A stretch of 64,000 nt of DNA, from NCBI GenBank assembly GCA_044464225.1, contig JBIQLN010000007.1, positions 62,001 to 126,000 on the forward strand, given 5' to 3'. A program made the position numbers and the translations under genes. This document shows, one piece after another, positions 8,422-17,696 of the stretch; the first letter of the stretch is position 1; each line of letters starts with the position of its first letter. Origin of the DNA: 66-474 sp044464225. Lineage in GTDB: Bacteria > Pseudomonadota > Gammaproteobacteria > Xanthomonadales > Rhodanobacteraceae. The notes under the pieces were generated by a model. It saw nothing but the letters and a program-made list of their open reading frames with translations, did not search any database and was not told where the DNA came from.

Positions 8422-9449
8422 CAACTGCACACCACCTTGCCGCACTCGCCCGATGCCATCAGGTCGAAGCCCTGCTGGAAATCGTTGATGGCGAGCTGGT
8501 GGGTCAGCACCTTCTGCAGCGGGAAGCCGGTCAACAGCATCTGGGTCATCTTGTACCAGGTCTCGTACATGCGACGGCCGTAGATGCCGTGCAGGGTGAG
8601 GCCCTTGAAGATCATCTTGTCCCAGTCGATGCCCGAGCCATTCGGCAGCAGGCCCAGCAGCGCGACCTTGCCGCCGTGGTACATGCAATCCAGCATGTCG
8701 TTGAAGGCCTGCGGGTTGCCGCTCATCTCGAGACCGACGTCGAAGCCTTCCATTTGCAGGTCGGACAACACCTCGCGCAGGCGCTGGTTCTTCACGTTGA
8801 CCACGCGTGTTGCGCCCATGTCGGCGGCCAGCTTCAGGCGGTAATCGTTGATGTCGGTGACCACCACGTTGCGGGCGCCCACGTGGCGCGCGATGCCGGC
8901 GGCGATGATGCCGATCGGGCCTGCCCCCGTGATCAGCACGTCCTCGCCGATCAGGTCGTATTCCAGCGCGCAGTGCGCGGCGTTGCCGTAGGGGTCGAAG
9001 AACGCCGCCAGCGACGACGGGATCTGGTCGGGCACCGGCCAGAGGTTGGATTGCGGCATCGCGATGTACTGGGCGAACGCGCCGTTGCGGTTGACGCCGA
9101 TGCCCACCGTGTTGGGGCAAAGATGCGGACGCCCGGCCCGGCAGTTGCGGCACATGCCGCAGGTGATGTGGCCTTCGGCCGACACGCGCTGGCCCACGCG
9201 ATACCCGCGCACTTCGCTGCCCACCGCGACGATCTTGCCCACGAACTCGTGGCCGATCACGAGGCCCGGCTTGATCACGCGCTGCGCCCACTGGTCCCAG
9301 TTGTAGATGTGCAGGTCGGTGCCGCAGATCGCGGTCTTCTCGACTTCGATCAGCACGTCGTTGTGGCCGTACTCCGGCACCGGCACCTCCTGCATCCAGA
9401 TGCCTTTCGCGGCGTCGCGCTTGACCAGCGCCCTCATCATGTTCGGCAT
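8418..9449 (-). CDS. tdh: L-threonine 3-dehydrogenase
   Basis: NAD-dependent zinc dehydrogenase, 343 residues, that oxidises L-threonine to 2-amino-3-ketobutyrate. Medium-chain fold: catalytic zinc ligands C42, H67 and E68 (AICGTDLHIYNWD, GHEFVG), structural zinc cysteines 97, 100, 103 and 111, and Rossmann glycines in ITGAGPIGIIAAGIA. Strong line-up with E. coli Tdh through GFDVGLEMSG, IYGRRMYETWYKM and the end KVVCSW. The start at 9449 adds four residues before the E. coli-like start (MRALVK at 9437); either is possible. First gene of the tdh-orf-kbl operon, divergent from miaA across 88 bases. Confidence 0.97.
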   Translation of the reverse strand: MPNMMRALVKRDAAKGIWMQEVPVPEYGHNDVLIEVEKTAICGTDLHIYNWDQWAQRVIKPGLVIGHEFVGKIVAVGSEVRGYRVGQRVSAEGHITCGMCRNCRAGRPHLCPNTVGIGVNRNGAFAQYIAMPQSNLWPVPDQIPSSLAAFFDPYGNAAHCALEYDLIGEDVLITGAGPIGIIAAGIARHVGARNVVVTDINDYRLKLAADMGATRVVNVKNQRLREVLSDLQMEGFDVGLEMSGNPQAFNDMLDCMYHGGKVALLGLLPNGSGIDWDKMIFKGLTLHGIYGRRMYETWYKMTQMLLTGFPLQKVLTHQLAINDFQQGFDLMASGECGKVVCSW

Positions 9450-9537
9450 GGTGGTGCCTTGTCCCGATGGAAATGCCCGCCATTATAAGGCGGCGCAACA
9501 ACCGGCCGACCACGTCGCAGCCCGTACAATCGGCGCG

Positions 9538-10509
9538 ATGCCGCCCCATGCCGATGCCATCGACCTGCGTCCGCCCGCGATCTTCCTGATGGGCCCGACG
9601 GCCACGGGCAAGACCGCGCTGGCCTGTGCGCTGGCCGAACGCTTTCCGCTCGAACTCGTCAGCGTGGATTCGGCGCTGGTTTATCGGGGGCTCGACATCG
9701 GGGCGGCCAAACCCGACCCCGCTACCTTGCGGCGCCATCCGCACGCGCTGATCGACATCCGCGATCCGTCCGAGCCGTATTCCGCGGCCATGTTCCGCGA
9801 AGACGCGCTGGCGGCAATGCAGGCGATCACGGCGCGCGGCCACGTGCCGCTGCTGGTCGGCGGTACCGGCTTGTATTTCCGTGCACTGGAACGCGGGCTT
9901 TCGGTGATGCCGCCGGCCGATCCGGAACTGCGCGAACACCTGCGCGCGGAAGCCGAACGCGATGGCTGGCCGGCGTTGCACGCCCGCCTCGCGAAACTCG
10001 ACCCCACGGCTGCCGCGCGCATCCGTCCCCACGACGCCCAGCGCATCCAGCGCGCGCTGGAAGCCATCGAAATTTCGGGCGATACGCTCACCGCATTGCA
10101 CGCCCATGCGGCGGACGCAAAGCGCCTGCCGTATCGGGTGCTGAAACTGGCCCTGATTCCCCCCGACCGGGCAGCCCTGCGCGAGCGCATAGCCGCACGA
10201 TTCGACGCCATGCTGGAAGCGGGATTTCTGGGTGAAGTCGAACGCCTGCGTGCGCGGGGTGATTTGCATCCCGATTTGCCCGCGATACGTGCCGTGGGTT
10301 ATCGGCAAGCCTGGGCGTATCTCGATGGCGACCTTTCCCGGGCCGAGTTTCGCGAACGCGCCATCCACGCGACCCGGCAACTGGCCAAGCGCCAGACCAC
10401 GTGGTTGCGAAGCGAACCGGATGCGCGCGCGCTCGACCCGGACCGGCCTGACTGCGGCGGGTACGCCGGCACTGCACTGGCATTGTTTCTCGGTATCGGG
10501 AAGGGATAA
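9538..10509 (+). CDS. miaA: tRNA dimethylallyltransferase
   Basis: Enzyme of 323 residues that adds the dimethylallyl group to N6 of A37 in tRNAs reading UNN codons. P-loop GPTATGKT at residues 19-26, DSALVYRGLDIGAAKP substrate motif, LVGGTGLYFRAL, and the C-terminal RQLAKRQTTWLR helix typical of MiaA. The ATG at 9538 fits family length (E. coli 316). A TACAAT hexamer a few bases upstream could be the -10 element. It heads the conserved miaA-hfq-hflX-hflK-hflC-purA series. Confidence 0.97.
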   Translation: MPPHADAIDLRPPAIFLMGPTATGKTALACALAERFPLELVSVDSALVYRGLDIGAAKPDPATLRRHPHALIDIRDPSEPYSAAMFREDALAAMQAITARGHVPLLVGGTGLYFRALERGLSVMPPADPELREHLRAEAERDGWPALHARLAKLDPTAAARIRPHDAQRIQRALEAIEISGDTLTALHAHAADAKRLPYRVLKLALIPPDRAALRERIAARFDAMLEAGFLGEVERLRARGDLHPDLPAIRAVGYRQAWAYLDGDLSRAEFRERAIHATRQLAKRQTTWLRSEPDARALDPDRPDCGGYAGTALALFLGIGKG

Positions 10510-10583
10510 AAGGACCCAATTCGGGGCGATTTGCGTTAACATCCGACGGCGAGGGAGAAGCCCCGGATCGAAAGGCCATAACA

Positions 10584-10844
10584 ATGTCGAAGAGCCAATC
10601 GCTGCAGGATCCGTTTTTGAATGCCTTGCGCCGGGAGCGCATTCCGGTCGCGATTTACCTGGTCAACGGCATCAAGTTGCAGGGCGTGATCGAGTCTTTC
10701 GATCAGTTCGTGGTGCTGCTGCGCAACCAGGTCAGCCAGATGGTGTACAAGCACGCCATCTCGACGGTGGTGCCGAGCCGCGCCGTCAAGGTCGGGGCGG
10801 AAGACTCGAAGACGGACGACGCCGAAAGCCCGGCGCAGGACTGA
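10584..10844 (+). CDS. hfq: RNA chaperone Hfq
   Basis: 86-residue Sm-like protein that forms a hexamer and pairs small RNAs with mRNAs. Both Sm motifs are plain: LQDPFLNALRRERIPVAIYLVNGIKLQG (Sm1) and VVLLRNQVSQMVYKHAISTVVPSR (Sm2, with the YKHA motif that binds U-rich RNA). The C-terminal tail is short and acidic. The next gene, hflX, begins only a few bases after its stop codon. Confidence 0.98.
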   Translation: MSKSQSLQDPFLNALRRERIPVAIYLVNGIKLQGVIESFDQFVVLLRNQVSQMVYKHAISTVVPSRAVKVGAEDSKTDDAESPAQD

Positions 10845-10849
10845 TTTCC

Positions 10850-12208
10850 CTGTTCGAACGAGAGAAGCGAGGCGAACGTGCGCTGCTGGTGTTGCCGTAT
10901 ACCGGCAAGGCAGAGGCCGCGCGCCGCGCACAGGAATTCGCCGAACTCGCCAAATCCGCCGGTGCGGACATCCTGGGCAGCGTGCACGCGCGCGTGGATG
11001 CGCCCAATCCGAAGTTCTACATCGGCACCGGCAAGGCCGATGAAGTGCAGGCGAAGGTGCGCGAACTCGGCGCCGACCTGGTGCTGGTCGACCATGCCCT
11101 CACGCCGGTGCAGGAACGCAACCTCGAAAAGCACCTGTCCGCGCGGGTGATCGACCGCGCCGCGCTGATCCTCGACATCTTCGCGCAGCGCGCGCAATCG
11201 CACGAAGGCAAGCTGGAAGTCGAACTCGCGCAGCTGAAGCACATGGCGACGCGATTGGTGCGTGGCTGGACCCACCTGGAGCGCCAGCGCGGCGGATCGA
11301 TCGGCTTGCGCGGTCCTGGCGAAACCCAGCTCGAAACCGACCGCCGGCTGTTGCAGAAGCGCGTCGAGCAGTTGCAGAAACGCATCGACAAGGTCGGCGT
11401 GCAGCGCGACCAGCAGCGGCGCGCGCGCTTGCGCAACACGCTGCCGCGCGTGGCGCTGGTCGGTTACACCAACGCCGGCAAGTCCACGCTGTTCAACGCG
11501 GTCACCCGCGGTGCCGTGTACGCCGCCGACCAGTTGTTCGCGACGCTGGACCCGACCGTGCGGCGGCTGGAAGACCTGGACGCCGGTCCGGCGGTGCTGG
11601 CCGACACGGTCGGCTTCATCCGCGAATTGCCGCACGATTTCGTCGCGGCGTTCCGCGCCACGTTGTCCGAAGCGCGCGATGCCGACCTGCTGTTGCATGT
11701 CACCGACGCCGCCGATCCGGAACGCGACCTGCTGATGAACGTCGTCAATGGCGTCCTGGATGAAATCGGGGCCGGCGAGGTGCCGCAGTTGAGGGTGTTC
11801 AACAAGATCGACCTGCTGGATGCCCGAGTGCCGGTGGCTGGGGATCACGAGCCGGTACTCCACGACCCGTCCTTGCGCCGGATCGGACCGCGCATCGACC
11901 GCGATGGGCAAGGCGTGCCGACGGCGGTATGGCTGTCGGCTGCAAGTGGCGAAGGCCTCGACCTGCTGCGCCAGGCCGTCAGCGAGCGGCTTGCCGGGGC
12001 GCGGGTCCACGCGGAACTGCGGCTGCCGCCGCGTGCGGGACGCCTGCGTGCGCGCCTGATCGAGCTCGGCGCGGTCAAGTCCGAGCGCTATGACGAACAC
12101 GGCTGGCGCCTCGACATCGATGCTCCGCGCGACCTGTTGCTGCCGCTGGCCGGTGACGTGCGCGGGGACGATGCGCAGCTTTTCCGTGATTGGCTCGACG
12201 CGGCGTGA
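10850..12208 (+). CDS. hflX: Ribosome-associated GTPase HflX, probable CTG start
   Basis: GTPase of 452 residues that splits stalled or hibernating ribosomes. The N-terminal HflX domain shows PNPKFYIGTGKADEV, LVDHALTPVQERNLE, RTHEGKLEVELAQLKH-like residues and RGPGETQLETDRRLL; the G domain has GYTNAGKST (P-loop, near residue 206), DTVGFIRELPHD and NKID. The frame between the hfq stop (10842-10844) and the first conserved residues has no ATG, GTG or TTG. The codon that lines up with Met1 of E. coli HflX (MFDRYDAGEQAVLV against LFEREKRGERALLV) is CTG at 10850, with AGGA nine bases upstream. Starting at the later GTG would delete the first beta strand. Function is certain; the start is inferred. 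Confidence 0.9.
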   Translation: MFEREKRGERALLVLPYTGKAEAARRAQEFAELAKSAGADILGSVHARVDAPNPKFYIGTGKADEVQAKVRELGADLVLVDHALTPVQERNLEKHLSARVIDRAALILDIFAQRAQSHEGKLEVELAQLKHMATRLVRGWTHLERQRGGSIGLRGPGETQLETDRRLLQKRVEQLQKRIDKVGVQRDQQRRARLRNTLPRVALVGYTNAGKSTLFNAVTRGAVYAADQLFATLDPTVRRLEDLDAGPAVLADTVGFIRELPHDFVAAFRATLSEARDADLLLHVTDAADPERDLLMNVVNGVLDEIGAGEVPQLRVFNKIDLLDARVPVAGDHEPVLHDPSLRRIGPRIDRDGQGVPTAVWLSAASGEGLDLLRQAVSERLAGARVHAELRLPPRAGRLRARLIELGAVKSERYDEHGWRLDIDAPRDLLLPLAGDVRGDDAQLFRDWLDAA

Positions 12209-12418
12209 CCGTGCGATCGGCCCTTGTTGCTGCATCGTGGATGCGCTCGATGCGGCTGGATGCCGCTGCTCGGCAAGCGTCAAGACGCTCTCCCTGCACT
12301 GGTTTTACACCCCAGCGGCTTCGATTCAACCTTCGAAGGAAGCGTCCGGCGCTCTGCTAGAATGCAGCGTTTGCGCCTGACCGTGGCGCGCCATTCCCGC
12401 AACCCGAGGCTGTGCGAA

Positions 12419-13570
12419 ATGCCCTGGAAGGAACCCGGCGAAAAACCGCGCGAACCCAGGGGCCGTGAACCGTGGGGGCAGGGGGGCGGCCAGGGCGGCG
12501 GCCCCGACCTGGATGCGTGGTTCCGCAAGGCACGGCGCCGGCTCGGCCCGTTCGGCCGCGGCCCCTTGGGCGCGCTGGCACTGATCGTGGTGCTGATCGT
12601 GTTGTGGTTCGTGATCGGCGGCTGGACGTCGATCGGCAGCCAGCAAGTGGGCGTGCTGCTGCGGTTCGGACATTTTCAGCGCGTGTTGCAACCCGGCGTG
12701 CACCTGCACCTGCCGCCGCCCATCGACAACGTGCAGAAGGTCGACACCCATCGCGTTCGCACGGTGAACGACGAAGCACGCGTGCTCACCAGCGACGGGC
12801 AACTGGTGCTCGTCGACTACGACGTGCACTACAAGGTCACGAACGCGCGCGCGTTCCTGTACGCCACCCGTGATGCCGAGGAAGTCGTCCGCAACGCGGC
12901 GATTTCCGCCGTGCGCGCGGCGACGGGCACCCACGAGCTGCAATGCCTCATCGACGGCCTCGGCACGCCGTGCGCGGCGGGGCCCGTCGACACCGACAAG
13001 CTTGGCGCGGATGTCCTCGCCCGCCTGCACGCGTCGCTGCCCGACGCACAGGACAAACTCGGCGCCGCGATCACCGACGTCGATGTCGAGAGCATCGGCG
13101 TGCCTTCGGACGTGAGGCAGGTCTTCGATGCGATCCAGAAGGCGCACGACGACGTCAAGACCATGAAGACCAGCGCCGAAGCCGACGTCGCGCGCCGCAA
13201 GGTCGATGTCAAGAACGAAACGGCATCGATCAAGTCCGATGCCGAGGCGTACCGGCATCAGGCGGTCGCCGACGCCAATGCGGCGGTCGCCCGTTTCGAA
13301 CGCATCCTGCCGCAGTACCAGGCTGCGCCGCAGGTGACGCGGCATCGGCTGTGGCTGGACACCATGCAGGCGGTATTGACCCGCAACCGCGTGGTGGTGA
13401 ACACCGGCTCCGGCGACGTGATCGTGCAATTCCCCGCACAGCATCCCCAGGTGAGCGGTGCCCCTGCAAGCGCGGCCAGCGGGGCGGCGCCTGCCCCGGT
13501 CGCGCCCGCCTCGTCGGCATCGGCCGCGCTGCCCGTGACCTCCGGCCCCAACGTGCAGGCGGTGGACTGA
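12419..13570 (+). CDS. hflK: FtsH modulator HflK
   Basis: Inner-membrane SPFH/band 7 protein, 383 residues, partner of HflC in the large complex that surrounds and restrains the protease FtsH. Gly-rich N-terminus (GQGGGQGGGPD), one membrane helix near residues 57-76 (ALALIVVLIVLWFVIGG), then the band 7 domain (SQQVGVLLRFGHF, GVHLHLPPPID) and a long alanine-rich coiled coil (AEADVARRKVDV), ending in an Ala/Pro/Ser tail. A 210-base gap after hflX contains a TAGAAT hexamer (12358-12363) that could belong to a local promoter. The stop overlaps hflC as TGATG. Confidence 0.95.
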   Translation: MPWKEPGEKPREPRGREPWGQGGGQGGGPDLDAWFRKARRRLGPFGRGPLGALALIVVLIVLWFVIGGWTSIGSQQVGVLLRFGHFQRVLQPGVHLHLPPPIDNVQKVDTHRVRTVNDEARVLTSDGQLVLVDYDVHYKVTNARAFLYATRDAEEVVRNAAISAVRAATGTHELQCLIDGLGTPCAAGPVDTDKLGADVLARLHASLPDAQDKLGAAITDVDVESIGVPSDVRQVFDAIQKAHDDVKTMKTSAEADVARRKVDVKNETASIKSDAEAYRHQAVADANAAVARFERILPQYQAAPQVTRHRLWLDTMQAVLTRNRVVVNTGSGDVIVQFPAQHPQVSGAPASAASGAAPAPVAPASSASAALPVTSGPNVQAVD

Positions 13571-14451
13571 TGAAATATGCCATTCCCGTCGTGATCATCG
13601 TGCTGGCGCTGCTCGGCGCCAACGGCATCTACGTGGTGGGCGAAGGACACGCCGCGGTGGTGTCGCGCTTCGGCGACATGCAGGCCGCGGGCATCGGGCC
13701 CGGGCTGCATTTCAAGCTGCCGTTCGTGCAGGACATTTCGGTGTACGACACCCGCGAAATCACCACGCAGGCCGAACCGGGCGATTGCAAGACGCGCGAC
13801 GGCCAGCTCGTGCGCGTCGGGTTCCACGTGCGCTGGCAGATCGTCGATCCCGCGTTGTATTACAAAGTGACGTCGGGCGACGAACTGCAGGCCATCCAGC
13901 TGATGGAGCCGCTGATCCGCGATGCGCTGCGCAAGGATGTCGCGAACATCGACCTGCCGGCCCTGCTCTCCGCCAGCGAAGCGATCGGTGCGCAGTTGCG
14001 CGGCAAGGTCGGCGCGGAGGTTCGCAGGAAACTCGGCATCGAGGTGCTGGATGTCGCGATCGGTCGCGTATTGCCGCCGGACGATGCGCTTGCTTCCGTC
14101 TACAAACGCATGACCACGGAGGCGCAAGCCGCGGCAGGCACGGTGCGTGCCGAGGGCGAGGCCGCGGCGGCCGCCATCCGCGCCCGGGGAGATGCCGAGG
14201 ACCAGCAGGTGCTCGCGGCCGCCAACCAGTCCGCGGCGGCGGTGCGCGGCGAGGGCGATGCGCAGGCGGCAAGAATCTATGCCACCGCTTCGGCGAAAGA
14301 CCCGCAGTTTTTCCGTTACTGGAGCAGCCTCGACACGTGGCGCAAGAGCTTCAGCGGCGGTGGCGCCGTTGTGGTGCTGGACAAGGGATCTTCCTTCATG
14401 CAGGCGGTGGATGCGGGCGCTTCGGGCAACGGCGCGCCGATGAAGCATTGA
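13570..14451 (+). CDS. hflC: FtsH modulator HflC
   Basis: Band 7 membrane protein of 293 residues paired with HflK. An N-terminal helix (AIPVVIIVLALLGANGIYVV) anchors it, followed by the SPFH domain (GHAAVVSRFGDM, GPGLHFKLPFVQD, VYDTREITTQAEP) and a coiled coil with AEGEAAAAAIRARGDAEDQ repeats. YWSSLDTWRKSF near the C-terminus is typical of HflC. Its ATG shares one base with the hflK stop, so the pair is translationally coupled. In many relatives a small DUF2065 gene separates hflC from purA; here that place is taken by repeats. Confidence 0.95.
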   Translation: MKYAIPVVIIVLALLGANGIYVVGEGHAAVVSRFGDMQAAGIGPGLHFKLPFVQDISVYDTREITTQAEPGDCKTRDGQLVRVGFHVRWQIVDPALYYKVTSGDELQAIQLMEPLIRDALRKDVANIDLPALLSASEAIGAQLRGKVGAEVRRKLGIEVLDVAIGRVLPPDDALASVYKRMTTEAQAAAGTVRAEGEAAAAAIRARGDAEDQQVLAAANQSAAAVRGEGDAQAARIYATASAKDPQFFRYWSSLDTWRKSFSGGGAVVVLDKGSSFMQAVDAGASGNGAPMKH

Positions 14452-14470
14452 CGATTGCAGAAAAATTGTC

Positions 14471-14584
14471 GTCATTCCGGGGCCGCCCGCGACGTGGGCG
14501 GAACCCGGAATCGGTTTTTTCGCAGCCGGCAACACCGATTCCGGGTTCGCCTGCGACGAAACCGCAGGCGCCCCGGAATGACGA
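14471..14584. repeat. ATTCCGG/GAATGACG repeat after hflC
   Basis: The stretch runs from GTCATTCCGGGGCCGCCC to GCCCCGGAATGACGAG, with inverted ends (CGTCATTCCGG / CCGGAATGACG) and internal ACCCGGAATCGG / CCGATTCCGGGT arms. It is the best-formed copy of this repeat in the window. Confidence 0.7.
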
Positions 14585-14635
14585 GAACAAAGGGGCGGCT
14601 GTCGGCCTATGGCGCGCATCAGCAAAAGCGAAACA

Positions 14636-14695
14636 CATCGAAGCGAGAAAGTCATGGGACAAAGCGTAGTCATCCTCGGCGCCCAATGGGGGCGA
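14636..14695 (+). repeat. Upstream duplicate of the purA translation start
   Basis: About 60 bases match 14832-14890 with two substitutions and one extra G. The copy includes the GAGAAAGTC leader and an ATG at 14654 followed by the first 13 codons of purA. The frame then diverges (28 codons in total, stop at 14738-14740). The two copies are 196 bases apart in direct orientation. Ribosomes could start here, but the peptide would be a dead end. Confidence 0.9.
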
Positions 14696-14707
14696 ACGGC
14701 TGCGCTT

Positions 14708-14730
14708 GCGGACTGCCAGTGGCAGTCCGC
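14708..14730. other. Perfect hairpin between the two purA starts
   Basis: GCGGACTGCC and GGCAGTCCGC form a 10-bp perfect stem with a 3-base loop (AGT). It lies in the spacer that separates the duplicated purA start from the real one, inside the short open frame from 14654. The rest of the spacer (14731-14831) has no gene that I recognise. Confidence 0.6.
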
Positions 14731-14849
14731 GCAGACGTGAGCGCCCGAGGCAGGAGCCGAGGGCAGGGTGACTTGGCGAGATCAGGAGGATCGAGCCTAG
14801 TCACCGATCGTCGCCCCACATCGAAACACAGCATCGAAGCGAGAAAGTC

Positions 14850-16142
<1,293 letters not shown>

Positions 16143-16180
16143 GCGCCGTAGCCCCGGCGCCGGCCGAAACTTTGCCCGCT

Positions 16181-16325
16181 CCCTTCAGGAGAGGGTGGCT
16201 GTGTCCCTTCTCCCTCCGGGAGAAGGTGACGCTCTGTGTGTTCCTTCTCCCTCCGGGAGAAAGTGGCGCTGTGTGCGTTCCCTTCTCCCTCCGGGAGAAG
16301 GTGGCGCGAAGCGCCGGATGAGGGT
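16181..16325. repeat. Tandem hairpin repeats after purA
   Basis: Three near-identical units of CCTTCTCCCTCCGGGAGAAG lie at about 16205, 16242 and 16280 (spacing 37-38 bases), after a more divergent unit near 16190. Each unit forms a 9-bp stem with a 3-base loop. They sit just after purA, where hairpins could protect the 3' end of the mRNA. The following stretch to 16565 has one more degraded unit (CTCCTTCCGGGAGTGGGGCG near 16418) and no gene I can support on the plus strand. Confidence 0.75.
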
Positions 16326-16565
16326 TCGGTTTCGCCGCATCGCATCAAGGGGCGAAACCCACGCCGCTCTTTTCGCCTCTGCCGTCATACCCCCCCCCAG
16401 GTCCGAGCTTTTCCCCACTCCTTCCGGGAGTGGGGCGCAGCGCACCGCTCTTCTTCTTGCGCACAGCGCCGGGTAAGGGGCCGTTGTCCAGGCCAGCCGG
16501 CACGTCGGGTACAGCGCAGCGCACCCCACCGCGTGCCCGGCCGGCTCCATCCGCCGCAGATCCGC

Positions 16566-16736
16566 TCAATCGGCGGGTTCGTCCGGATGTCGCTGGCGCC
16601 ACTCCGCGAGCCGCTTCGCGTACTCTTCCAGTTCCTCGGCATACACCGTGAGCACGCACGACTCGCAACCGCTCTCGCAACAATCCCCGGGCAGTGGTTT
16701 TTCGGGTGGACGCGGCCTGGGATCCGGATCGTTCAT
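16566..16736 (-). CDS. Small Cys-rich oxidoreductase-like protein
   Basis: 56-residue protein starting MNDPDPRPRPPEKPLPGD. It matches the short oxidoreductase-like N-terminal domain family (Pfam Oxidored-like): a Pro-rich start, then CCESGCESCVLTVYAEEL with four cysteines at 19, 20, 24 and 27, and an acidic/basic C-terminal helix (EEYAKRLAEWRQRH). The four cysteines suggest metal or redox chemistry, but the family has no settled function. The gene is short, starts with a normal ATG and has codon use like its neighbours. It is divergent from the HD-domain gene 87 bases away. Confidence 0.85.
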   Translation of the reverse strand: MNDPDPRPRPPEKPLPGDCCESGCESCVLTVYAEELEEYAKRLAEWRQRHPDEPAD

Positions 16737-16823
16737 CAGACCATGAGCCTAGCACCGCGTGCCCTGTCGCAGCCCCTGCGACATCCCCGCGCTACATTGC
16801 GGACATCCGGCAGGGGGAACACC

Positions 16824-17471
16824 ATGATCGAACAAGACCGCCTGGCCCGTGCGTTGGCGCTGGCGCATGAGGCCCACCGCATGCAGAAGCGCAAGGGCAC
16901 CGACATTCCCTACATCGCCCATTCGATGGCCGTGGCCTCGCTGGTGCTCGAATTCGGCGGCAGTGAGGAGCAGGCCATCGCAGCGTTGCTCCACGACACC
17001 ATCGAGGACGGCGGCGAAGCCTACGCCGACCGCATCGACGAGGCGTTCGGACCTGAGGTCCTGGCGATGGTGCGCGATTGCACCGACGGCACGTTCGAAC
17101 AAAAGGCCGCCGCGCGCACGCCGCACGCGAAGTACACCGAATGGAAGGCGCGCAAGCTGGCGTACATGCAACACCTCCGCGCGATGTCCGCCGATTCGCC
17201 TTCGCTGCTGGTGTCGGCCTGCGACAAGCTGCACAACGCCCGCGCGATCCTCGCCGACCTGCGCCTGCTCGGCGCTGCGCTCTTCGATCGATTCACTGGC
17301 CGCCGCGACGGCACCCTGTGGTACTACGACGAACTCGCCGGCATCTTCGCCGACAAGGGCGCCGCACCCGCGCGCAGCCTCAATCGAGCCGTCGCCGCGA
17401 TGCACGCCGAAACGTCACCCGCCCGGGCTTCGTTCCCGATGCCAACCGATGACATTCGACCGTTCGCGTAG
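16824..17471 (+). CDS. HD-domain hydrolase resembling RelA/SpoT small alarmone hydrolases
   Basis: Soluble protein of 215 residues. The pattern follows the SpoT-type hydrolase domain: H33 in YIAHSMAVAS, the HD pair H57-D58 in ALLHDTIEDGG (with E61-D62), and D134 in ACDKLHNARAILADLR. These are the residues that hold Mn2+ and bind the guanine in (p)ppGpp hydrolases. There is no synthetase, TGS or ACT domain, so it stands alone. The ATG at 16824 follows CAGGGGGAAC. Hydrolysis of ppGpp or a related nucleotide is inferred from the motif; a different phosphohydrolase substrate is possible. Confidence 0.8.
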   Translation: MIEQDRLARALALAHEAHRMQKRKGTDIPYIAHSMAVASLVLEFGGSEEQAIAALLHDTIEDGGEAYADRIDEAFGPEVLAMVRDCTDGTFEQKAAARTPHAKYTEWKARKLAYMQHLRAMSADSPSLLVSACDKLHNARAILADLRLLGAALFDRFTGRRDGTLWYYDELAGIFADKGAAPARSLNRAVAAMHAETSPARASFPMPTDDIRPFA

Positions 17472-17515
17472 TCCGGAGCAGAGCCCCGCCAAGCCCAACG
17501 GCGCCCTTTGCCCCC

Positions 17516-17660
17516 GTAGGTTGGCGCTGAACGCCGCCAAGCTCAACGGTGGCCCGTCCGCTCCTGTAGGTTGGCGCTGAGCGCAGCGAAGCCCAACAGT
17601 GGCACGTCCGCTCCCGTAGGTTGGCGCTGAGCGCAGCGAAGCCCAACGCAGGCCTACCGT
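17516..17660. repeat. 50-bp tandem array of the GTAGGTTGG...GCCCAAC repeat
   Basis: Copies of GTAGGTTGGCGCTGA begin at 17516, 17566 and 17616, an exact 50-base period, each followed by AGCGAAGCCCAAC and a GTCCGCTCC linker. The third unit is cut short, and a lone GCGAAGCCCAAC lies at about 17679. Each unit can form a hairpin. The array fills the gap between two convergent genes. Confidence 0.8.
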
Positions 17661-17696
17661 TCTTGCACGTTCCAGCCAAGCGAAGCCCAACGCCCA

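Noticed and set aside
10232..10849. A long N-terminal extension of HflX reaching into hfq and miaA
   Set aside because: The frame is open upstream, but the extra residues overlap hfq and miaA in another frame and have no counterpart in any HflX known to me.
14654..14740. The 28-codon frame from the first purA-like ATG as a functional small gene
   Set aside because: The first 13 codons are simply those of purA and the rest is unrelated. Without evidence of conservation it is better described as a duplication.
14452..14849. A DUF2065 (YjeT-like) gene between hflC and purA
   Set aside because: The family is common at this place, but no frame in the gap encodes the expected hydrophobic 60-residue protein; only repeats and the duplicated purA start are present.
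17516..17660. The 50-bp tandem repeats as a possible CRISPR array
   Set aside because: The spacers are themselves repeated between units, the repeat is found singly elsewhere in the window, and no cas gene is present.
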